Below, piece by piece: positions 1-4,696 of a DNA stretch of 5,654 nucleotides. The translations under genes were made by a program, and so were the position numbers. Position 1 is the stretch's first letter; each line of letters begins with the position of its first letter. The notes below the pieces were generated by a model. The model was not told where the DNA came from. It saw only the letters and a program-made list of their open reading frames with translations, and made no database searches. Origin of the DNA: JACCVL01 sp038233135 (GTDB taxonomy: Bacteria > Actinomycetota > Actinomycetes > Propionibacteriales > Nocardioidaceae); the NCBI GenBank assembly GCA_038233135.1, contig JBBSMN010000188.1, forward strand, positions 1 to 5,654, written 5' to 3'.

Positions 1-2
1 AG

Positions 3-1061
3 GGCGTGCCGCTGGCCCGCGTGCACATCGACGGCACCTATCCGATGCCGGACGGGCGTACGGGTGTGGTCGGCGGGGTCGAGCCCCTGGGCCACCACGA
101 GTTCGGTCCGTTCCGCCGCTGCTACCGCCGGCCGGACGGGGACGGCGGCGACACCCTCGCGGTCGCCGTGACCGCGCCGCTGAGCAGGGCCGCCGTCGAC
201 GACATCGTGCGGCTGGCCGCCGAGAGCGGCCGACGGCCGCTGCTGGTCGCGTGCGTCGGCAGCGGCACCCCTGAGGGCGTCTCGGGACCGGGGCTGATCC
301 GGGCGACGCTGGCCGCCGCACCGCTGATCCTCGACGCTGAGGTGGTCGCCGCGCCGGTTGCCCGCCGCGATCCGAGCGGTCCGGACACCGACGCCGACCG
401 TGCCCTGCGCGACCATGTGGTGGGCCGCTGGTCGACGGCCGACGTGCACCATCCGCAGCTCGGCGGCGAGCTGCCGCCGGCGGTACAGGCAGTGGTCGAC
501 CAGGACCGGCCACCGCGGCACCGGCGCGGGCTGGTGGTGTTCTTCACCGGCCTGTCCGGCTCGGGCAAGTCGACCATCGCGCGGGCGTTGGTCGACCGGC
601 TGCTGGAGCGTGGCGACCGCACCGTGACGAGCCTCGACGGTGACGTCGTACGCCACCACCTCTCCAAAGGTCTCGGCTTCGGCCGGGCCGACCGCGAGAC
701 CAACATCGCCCGCATCGGCTGGGTCGGCGCCGAGATCTCCCGGCACCACGGGGTCGCCATCTGCTCGCCGATCGCCCCGTTCGACAGCACCCGCCAGCAG
801 GTGCGGCAGATGGCCGCCGAGGCCGGCGGCGGGTTCGTGCTCGTGCACGTGGCCACCCCACTCGTCGAGTGTGAGCGGCGTGACCGCAAAGGCTTGTACG
901 CCAAGGCACGGCGCGGCGAGATCCCCGAATTCACCGGCATCTCGTCGCCCTACGAGGAGCCCACCGACGCCACCGTGCGCATCGACACCACTGGCCGCGA
1001 CCTGGACGGCTGCGTCGATGAGGTGCTTACGGCCCTGCAGACGGAGGGCTGGCTGGTCTGA
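3..1061 (+). CDS. cysC: Adenylyl-sulfate (APS) kinase with degenerate N-terminal ATP-sulfurylase-like region, 5' end outside window
   Basis: APS kinase phosphorylates the 3'-OH of adenylyl sulfate with ATP to give PAPS, in the cytoplasm, after ATP sulfurylase. Residues are numbered from the GTG at position 6. The kinase domain spans about 174-351: Walker A GLSGSGKST (182-190), DGDVVRHHL (211-219), GFGRADRETNIARI (224-237), SPIAPFDSTR (254-263), and the KGLY...GEIPEFTG...SPYEEP stretch (295-318). All are family hallmarks; the usual RDPKGLY reads RDRKGLY. Residues 1-170 are not kinase. They resemble a worn ATP sulfurylase: a GHHEFGPFRR segment like the 'DF..LR' region, then AVTAPLSRAA (54-63) where a QxRNPxHxxH nucleotide site is expected. 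This part is likely inactive. The frame stays open to the window edge, and GVPLARVHIDG looks internal to a domain, so the GTG is probably not the true start. The stop TGA is at 1059-1061. Kinase assignment is near certain; the N-terminal reading is inference. Confidence 0.93.
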   Translation, partial: GVPLARVHIDGTYPMPDGRTGVVGGVEPLGHHEFGPFRRCYRRPDGDGGDTLAVAVTAPLSRAAVDDIVRLAAESGRRPLLVACVGSGTPEGVSGPGLIRATLAAAPLILDAEVVAAPVARRDPSGPDTDADRALRDHVVGRWSTADVHHPQLGGELPPAVQAVVDQDRPPRHRRGLVVFFTGLSGSGKSTIARALVDRLLERGDRTVTSLDGDVVRHHLSKGLGFGRADRETNIARIGWVGAEISRHHGVAICSPIAPFDSTRQQVRQMAAEAGGGFVLVHVATPLVECERRDRKGLYAKARRGEIPEFTGISSPYEEPTDATVRIDTTGRDLDGCVDEVLTALQTEGWLV

Positions 1062-1095
1062 CGCCCGGTCGGCACGCGCGTTCGACACGTCCGGT

Positions 1096-1130
1096 CATAG
1101 TTGGCATGGTTTACTGATTCAGTCGTCTTT
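1096..1130 (+). promoter_or_regulatory. AT-rich patch with palindrome upstream of the TauE/SafE gene; possible promoter/operator
   Basis: The 111-bp gap between the cysC stop and the exporter start contains a stretch much richer in A/T than its surroundings. Within it, 1113-1123 reads ACTGA-T-TCAGT, a perfect 5-bp inverted repeat around one base. TTGGCA at 1101-1106 could serve as a -35 box, but I see no convincing -10 box at 16-18 bp spacing. The gap and the base composition suggest that the exporter has its own promoter rather than only reading through from cysC. No known regulator site is recognised. Confidence 0.3.
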
Positions 1131-1164
1131 CACGGCGCAGGCACCAACCGCCACCCGCATCCCC

Positions 1165-1169
1165 GGAGA
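1165..1169 (+). promoter_or_regulatory. Ribosome binding site that decides the TauE/SafE start
   Basis: GGAGA lies 3 bases before the ATG at 1173. The frame is also open back to a TTG at 1101, but those 24 extra codons encode a non-hydrophobic, His/Pro-rich stretch and no Shine-Dalgarno sequence precedes the TTG. The next ATG, at 1188, lies too far from GGAGA. The spacing to 1173 is a little short, but it is the best choice. Confidence 0.6.
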
Positions 1170-1172
1170 ATC

Positions 1173-2219
1173 ATGATCCTCACCAGCATGCTGACTGCTG
1201 CCGACGTGTTCGTCGTCGGTGGGATCGATCTCAAGGTCGTCACCGCCGCGTTCCTGGTCGGCGTGGTGGTCGGCATCACCGGCATGGGCGGCGGCGCCCT
1301 GATGACACCTGCCCTGATCTTCCTCGGCGTCGGCGACGCGGCCACCGTCGTCACCGCCGACCTGACCGCTGCCGCGGTCTACAAGACCGGCGGGGCCGCG
1401 GTGCACTGGCGCGAGGGCTCGCCGGACATCAAGCTCGCGGGCTGGCTGATCCTCGGCTCGGTGCCGTTTGCGTTCCTCGGACCGTTCCTGCTGAGCGCGT
1501 TCGTCGACCCGGCCGCGCTGGACGACACCCTCAAGATGGCGATCGGCTTCGCCTTGCTGCTGGCTGCCTCGACGTACGCGGTGCGGCTGTACATCCAGCT
1601 GCGCCGGGTGCGGGCGGGCGAGCCCGGCGGCGGCGAGCCCGTCGTGCGCCCGCTGCCGACCATCGCGGTGGGTGCGGTTGGCGGCGCGCTCGTCGGCGTC
1701 ACCTCGGTGGGCTCGGGGTCGGTCATCATGATCGCCTTGCTGATGCTCTATCCCACGCTGTCGGCGGTGAAGCTCGTCGGCACCGACCTCGTCCAGGCCG
1801 TGCCGCTGGTGCTCGCGGCGGCGCTGGCCAACATCTACGCCCACGGCCTTGACTGGGGCCTGTTGCTGCCGCTGGTCATCGGCTCGGTGCCGGGCACCAT
1901 CATCGGCTCCAAGATCGCCCCGAGGGTGCCCGCGTCGGTGATCCGGCGCGGCATCGTGATCGTGCTGACGATGTCCGGGCTGGCGCTGCTGGACAAGTCC
2001 GGTTGGGCTCCGCTCGGCGCCGGCGAGGACGAGACATACCCGCTGCTCATCGCCGGCGCCGGGCTGCTCATGCTGATCGTGCTGCCGGTGGTCTGGGGTC
2101 TGCTGCGCCGCGGCCAGGGGATGCCGATGTTCGGCACCCCGACCGTCGCCGACCTCGAGCGGCAGCCGCCCGGGCCCGGGCCCGTCGACCAGGCCGAGGC
2201 CGACCAGTCCCCACACTGA
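1173..2219 (+). CDS. TauE/SafE family membrane protein, putative sulfite/sulfonate exporter
   Basis: This is an integral membrane transporter of 348 aa in the cytoplasmic membrane. Members of this family (TauE, SafE, and the related DUF81/TSUP proteins) export sulfite, sulfoacetate or related organosulfonates, although many members have unknown substrates. The family's internal duplication is visible. The first half has GITGMGGGALMTPALIFLGV (34-53) followed by VVTADLTAAAVY (59-70). The second has GVTSVGSGSVIMIALLML (174-191) followed by LVGTDLVQAVPLV (201-213). GSVPGTIIGSKIAPRVP (237-253) is also typical. I count about eight hydrophobic segments, the last near 290-312. A polar, Pro-rich tail without membrane character (about 313-348) makes the protein longer than the common 250-270 aa members. 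It follows cysC on the same strand after 111 bp and precedes a convergent gene. The sulfur context supports a sulfite-export role, but that substrate is inferred. Confidence 0.88.
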   Translation: MILTSMLTAADVFVVGGIDLKVVTAAFLVGVVVGITGMGGGALMTPALIFLGVGDAATVVTADLTAAAVYKTGGAAVHWREGSPDIKLAGWLILGSVPFAFLGPFLLSAFVDPAALDDTLKMAIGFALLLAASTYAVRLYIQLRRVRAGEPGGGEPVVRPLPTIAVGAVGGALVGVTSVGSGSVIMIALLMLYPTLSAVKLVGTDLVQAVPLVLAAALANIYAHGLDWGLLLPLVIGSVPGTIIGSKIAPRVPASVIRRGIVIVLTMSGLALLDKSGWAPLGAGEDETYPLLIAGAGLLMLIVLPVVWGLLRRGQGMPMFGTPTVADLERQPPGPGPVDQAEADQSPH

Positions 2220-2256
2220 CCGGCCCCTTCTTGCGCCCGTCCGCGCATTTCGTACC

Positions 2257-2316
2257 CCGAGATGCCGCCATCTGCATGTTGAGGCCGTCCGCAACGTGCG
2301 ATCCGCGGCATCTCGG
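2257..2316. terminator. 60-nt two-tier hairpin between convergent genes; possible bidirectional terminator or dispersed palindromic repeat
   Basis: The outer arms CCGAGATGCCGC (2257-2268) and GCGGCATCTCGG (2305-2316) are a perfect 12-bp inverted repeat. Inside a symmetric 5x5 internal loop lies a second stem, GCATGTTG (2274-2281) with CAACGTGC (2292-2299), which is 8 bp with one G-U pair on the + strand transcript. The apical loop is 10 nt. The structure starts 38 bases after the exporter stop and lies 73 bases beyond the stop of the opposing GGDEF-EAL gene, so both transcripts run into it. There is no T tract on either side, which is common for actinobacterial terminators but leaves the termination role unproven. 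It could also be a copy of a genome-wide intergenic repeat. Confidence 0.5.
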
Positions 2317-2333
2317 CGGATGGGCTCGGCAAC

Positions 2334-2373
2334 CCGGGCCTGGGCCGGCGGGTGGCCCGGCAGGTGGCCCGGC
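2334..2373. repeat. GC-rich tandem repeat with alternative hairpins at the 3' end of the convergent region
   Basis: The 11-base unit GGTGGCCCGGC occurs at 2351-2361 and again at 2363-2373, giving two copies with a 12-base period. Each copy contains GGCCCGG, which can pair with CCGGGCC at 2334-2340, so two alternative 7-bp stems compete. It lies 17 bases beyond the stop of the minus-strand GGDEF-EAL gene and could help end that transcript. It could also be a by-product of G/C-rich composition. Confidence 0.35.
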
Positions 2374-2389
2374 TCAGGTCGGCAGCGGC

Positions 2390-4420
2390 TCAAGCGCGGG
2401 CAGGCGCAGCGCCGAGGCGTCGCTCCAACCGCCGGACGAGGTCCGGCAGGCTGTCCGCCGGGGCCGGGCCTGCCAGCCAGTTGCCCTGGGCGGCGTCACA
2501 GCCGAGCTCGCGCAGCCGCTGCCAGGTCTGCTCGGTCTCGACGCCCTCGGCTACGACCCCGAGCCCGAGGCTGCGGGATAGCTCGATGGTCGAGCGCACG
2601 ATGGCCGCGTCGTTGCTGCTGCCGAGCATGGCGATGACGAACGACCGGTCGATCTTAAGTGTGTCGACCGGCAGGCGGTTGAGGTATGCCAGCGAGGCCT
2701 GACCGGTTCCGTAGTCGTCGATCGACAGCCGCACGCCGAGGCCCCGCAGGTCGGCCAGCACGGCCAGGCTGTGCTCGGGGTCTGCCATCACGGTCGTCTC
2801 GGTGATCTCGAGTTCGAGCGCGGAGGCGGGCAGGCCAGCGTCGGCGAGCAGGCGGTCGAGCTGGGCGACCAGGTCCTCGTCGAGCAGGCTGCGCACCGAC
2901 AGGTTGACCGCCACCGTCAGGTCGAGTCCTGCCGCACGCCATCGCTGACACGCACGCACCGCCATCCGCAGCACCGACCAGGTAAGCGGCCGGATCAAGC
3001 CGGTGTGCTCGGCCAACGGGATGAAGTCGTCGGGTGGCAGCAGCCCATGGACGGTGTGCTGCCAGCGCACCAGCCCTTCGACACCGGTCACCTGCCCACT
3101 GTTGATGTCGACCTGCGGTTGGTAGTGCACGGACAGCTCGTCGTTCTCGATGGCGCGGCGCAGCTCGCCGAACAGGGCCAGCCGGTCCGGTGTGAACGCG
3201 TCCATGTTCCGGTCGTAGACGCGTACGGCGCGGCGGTCGTTCTTGGCGGCGTACATCGCAACGTCGGCACACTGCAGCAACCGGACGACGTCCCGCCCGT
3301 GTTCGGGGTAGCTCGCCAGGCCGAGGGTCGCGCCCATCTCCAAGGTCACGCCGTCGATGTCGAACGGGGTACGCATGGCCGCCACCAGCCGGTCGGCGAC
3401 CTCCAGCGCGGCGTCCACGCCGATCACCTCGGGCAGCAGCACGGCGAACTCATCGCCACCTATGCGGGCGACCGTGTCGGTCTCGCGCAGCTCACCTCGC
3501 AGCCGGGCACCGACCGCGGAGATCAGCAGGTCGCCGAAGTGGTGCCCCAGGGTGTCGTTGACCTCCTTCAGCCGGTCCAGGTCGGCGATCAGCAACGCGG
3601 TGCTGGTGCCACTGCGCCGCGACACCAGCAGCGCCTGGTTGGCCCGGTCGGCGAGCAGGACGCGGTTGGGCAGCCCGGTGAGCGCGTCGTGCTGCGCCCG
3701 CTGGGCCTGCTCGCGGGCGTACTCGCGCAACCGGCGCGACGCAGCGGCGACAAGCTGGAAAAGGACGGCCCACAAGACGACCAGCCCGCCGGCCAGCCAC
3801 AGCAGCAACCCCCGGGCGTCCGCCTCGGCGCTGCTGGCCACCGGCTCGTACGGCAGGTAGATCTCGAAGGCACCGACGACGTCGCGGTCGGCACCCGCGG
3901 CCGTGGACTTGCGGATGGGGACGTAGACCTCGAGCAGCCGACCACCGAGCGAGGCCTCGGACGCGTTCTCCGCCGAGTCTGGTTCGTCCAGGTCGCTGGA
4001 TCGCCGGCCGCCGAGTGCCGCCTGCAGGTCGGGGTCCGCGGGGAACCGCCGGCCGATCAGGTCGGGGTCGTCGGCGAACAGCACGGTGCCCGTGCGGTCG
4101 AAGATCTTCACCCGGACGACGGTTCGGTGGGCCACCAGCGTCTCCATCGCCCCGGTCAGCCGCTCGCGGCGCTCGGGCGCGATGGCGCCCTGGTCGAAGT
4201 CGTCGCGCTGGAGCAGCGGACCCACGGCCAGCTGGGCGATGTTGGCCGCGGTCTGCTCGCTCTGCGCCAGCGCCCGGTCGTACACCGTCGACCTCAAGAC
4301 GTAGCCGAGCGCGAGCGCGAGGCACAGCACAAGCAGGCCACTGATGACGCCGTAGCGCACCAGCAGGCTGGTGCGCGCAAGCGGCCGGGCGAGGCGGCGT
4401 CCGATGTGCACCTGTCGCAT
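2390..4420 (-). CDS. Membrane-anchored GGDEF-EAL protein (diguanylate cyclase / c-di-GMP phosphodiesterase)
   Basis: This 676-aa protein should make and/or break down the second messenger cyclic di-GMP on the cytoplasmic face of the membrane. In order: a membrane helix (about 18-42); an extracytoplasmic segment (about 44-203) with Cache/CHASE-like features such as VRVKIFDRTGTVLFADD; a second helix (about 204-226); a short linker; GGDEF domain (about 244-400) with DALTGLPNR (245-253) and an intact GGDEF (321-325); and an EAL domain (about 412-665). An RETD inhibitory-site motif (312-315) stands five residues before GGDEF, as in product-inhibited cyclases. The EAL motif reads EGL (448-450). The other catalytic positions are present: N506, E538/E541, D568-D569, K589, E625 and Q645. 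Both activities look possible. The ATG at 4420 was chosen because it places the first helix near the N terminus. The frame is open far upstream, but only opposite cysD. No clear Shine-Dalgarno sequence precedes this ATG. It is monocistronic and divergent from cysD. Confidence 0.93.
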   Translation of the reverse strand: MRQVHIGRRLARPLARTSLLVRYGVISGLLVLCLALALGYVLRSTVYDRALAQSEQTAANIAQLAVGPLLQRDDFDQGAIAPERRERLTGAMETLVAHRTVVRVKIFDRTGTVLFADDPDLIGRRFPADPDLQAALGGRRSSDLDEPDSAENASEASLGGRLLEVYVPIRKSTAAGADRDVVGAFEIYLPYEPVASSAEADARGLLLWLAGGLVVLWAVLFQLVAAASRRLREYAREQAQRAQHDALTGLPNRVLLADRANQALLVSRRSGTSTALLIADLDRLKEVNDTLGHHFGDLLISAVGARLRGELRETDTVARIGGDEFAVLLPEVIGVDAALEVADRLVAAMRTPFDIDGVTLEMGATLGLASYPEHGRDVVRLLQCADVAMYAAKNDRRAVRVYDRNMDAFTPDRLALFGELRRAIENDELSVHYQPQVDINSGQVTGVEGLVRWQHTVHGLLPPDDFIPLAEHTGLIRPLTWSVLRMAVRACQRWRAAGLDLTVAVNLSVRSLLDEDLVAQLDRLLADAGLPASALELEITETTVMADPEHSLAVLADLRGLGVRLSIDDYGTGQASLAYLNRLPVDTLKIDRSFVIAMLGSSNDAAIVRSTIELSRSLGLGVVAEGVETEQTWQRLRELGCDAAQGNWLAGPAPADSLPDLVRRLERRLGAAPARA

Positions 4421-4421
4421 G

Positions 4422-4519
4422 GTACGGAGCCTGCCGGTGCGCGGCGCACCGTACGGCCACCAGGACACCAGCCTGGTACGCACATCGGTCCGTTCGGTGG
4501 ATCCCCGCGTGCTCCGTAC
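4422..4519. repeat. 9-bp inverted repeat pair in the divergent promoter region
   Basis: GTACGGAGC at 4422-4430 is the exact reverse complement of GCTCCGTAC at 4511-4519, with 80 bases between the arms. The left arm abuts the start codon of the GGDEF-EAL gene. The arms may be two sites for one DNA-binding protein, or the repeat may be chance in G/C-rich DNA. Related GGTACGG or CCGTACGG words also occur at 4449-4456 and 4619-4625. Confidence 0.35.
4435..4451 (-). other. Hairpin in the 5' leader of the GGDEF-EAL mRNA
   Basis: CGGTGCGC (4435-4442) and GCGCACCG (4444-4451) flank a single base. In RNA this would fold as about seven G/C-rich pairs with a three-base loop. It ends 14 bases before the ATG at 4420, so it occupies the zone just upstream of ribosome binding for a start that has no visible Shine-Dalgarno sequence. 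It may instead be a dimeric protein operator on DNA. The function is unknown. Confidence 0.35.
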
Positions 4520-4589
4520 GCCGACGGGTGACCTGTGACGTGCGTAACGTTTGCGGTCGGGGTGGCGACTCGGCTGCGGGCACGACCCG

Positions 4590-4624
4590 CGTACCGGCAC
4601 AGGGGACCCTACCCCTGCGGTACG
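4590..4624 (+). promoter_or_regulatory. Leader hairpin 1 upstream of cysD
   Basis: CGTACCG (4590-4596) pairs with CGGTACG (4618-4624), and CAGGGG (4600-4605) with CCCCTG (4612-4617). Thirteen pairs form, with a GCA bulge on the left side and an ACCCTA loop. It lies 72 bases before the cysD start. If the transcript begins upstream of it, it would be a strong leader structure. If transcription begins downstream, it could be an operator. Confidence 0.4.
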
Positions 4625-4648
4625 GCGAGGCGCACGCGCGCGCCTCGC
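4625..4648 (+). promoter_or_regulatory. Leader hairpin 2 upstream of cysD
   Basis: GCGAGGCGC (4625-4633) is the exact reverse complement of GCGCCTCGC (4640-4648), with a six-base loop ACGCGC. It begins at the base right after hairpin 1 ends, so the two could stack end to end. No T tract follows, so a classical intrinsic attenuator is not shown. It ends 48 bases before the cysD start. Confidence 0.4.
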
Positions 4649-4653
4649 GCCGC

Positions 4654-4659
4654 TACCAT
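4654..4659 (+). promoter_or_regulatory. Possible -10 box (TACCAT) for cysD
   Basis: TACCAT matches the actinobacterial TAnnnT -10 pattern and would give a leader of roughly 30 bases containing the AAGGAG site. No TTGAC-like -35 box is visible at the right spacing; hairpin 2 occupies that position. If this is the true promoter, the hairpins are upstream DNA elements and the small upstream ORF that starts at its ATG is not transcribed. Confidence 0.3.
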
Positions 4660-4681
4660 GACGGGTCGTTCGATCGACTAA
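4658..4681 (+). other. Possible seven-codon upstream ORF (MTGRSID) in the cysD leader
   Basis: The ATG at 4658 opens a frame of seven codons ending in a TAA at 4679-4681. That TAA overlaps the cysD ribosome binding site, since TAAGGAG spans 4679-4685. The ORF is in frame with cysD, so the stop also fixes the upstream limit of cysD itself. There is no Shine-Dalgarno sequence before it and no cysteine codon, unlike the Cys-rich leader peptides known from actinobacterial sulfur genes. Its translation is therefore doubtful. Confidence 0.2.
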
Positions 4682-4685
4682 GGAG
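4680..4685 (+). promoter_or_regulatory. Ribosome binding site of cysD
   Basis: AAGGAG is a full Shine-Dalgarno match, 11 bases before the ATG at 4697, which is slightly long spacing. An in-frame TAA at 4679-4681 and the lack of any ATG, GTG or TTG codon between it and 4697 leave that ATG as the only reasonable start. Confidence 0.75.
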
Positions 4686-4696
4686 CCGCATCGCCT

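Larger units (their letters stand above)
4421..4696. other. Divergent intergenic region between the GGDEF-EAL gene and cysD
   Basis: These 276 bases must contain the promoters and 5' leaders of both genes. I see no protein gene of normal size in it. It is dense in inverted repeats, including CGGTGCGC/GCGCACCG at 4435-4442 and 4444-4451 and ACCAGG/CCTGGT at 4459-4464 and 4472-4477, plus a cluster of GTAC-centred motifs. A patch around 4535-4553, TGACGTGCGTAACGTTT, is the least G/C-rich part and holds two ACGT palindromes nine bases apart. It is a possible regulator site, but no known box is recognised. Confidence 0.6.

Noticed and set aside
6..8. GTG at 6 as the true start of the cysC gene
   Set aside because: The frame is open to the window edge, no ribosome site can be seen, and the sequence right after it (PLARVHIDG) looks like the inside of a domain rather than an N terminus.
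1101..1172. TTG start at 1101 for the TauE/SafE protein
   Set aside because: The added 24 residues are not conserved-looking or hydrophobic and have no ribosome site. GGAGA directly before the ATG at 1173 fits better.
1062..1172. Riboswitch (for example a SAM class) before the exporter gene
   Set aside because: Apart from the 11-base palindrome I could not find the paired arms or conserved core of any riboswitch class I know in this 111-base gap.
640..1176. Plus-strand open frame of 178 codons overlapping cysC in another frame
   Set aside because: It covers the conserved APS kinase motifs in a different frame and has Ser/Pro/Arg-rich shadow composition.
1119..2393. Minus-strand open frame of 424 codons opposite the exporter gene
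   Set aside because: Its translation is dominated by R, H, D, Q and G with no recognisable domain. It lies opposite a clear membrane protein and is explained by G/C-rich codon bias.
2771..4531. Plus-strand open frame of 586 codons opposite the GGDEF-EAL gene
   Set aside because: It lies antisense to a protein with exact GGDEF and EAL-domain motifs. Its composition is low-complexity V/Q/G/R/H, and it has no ribosome site or domain.
4590..4648. Classical intrinsic terminator or attenuator ahead of cysD
   Set aside because: Neither hairpin is followed by a T tract, so I list them only as leader structures of unknown role.
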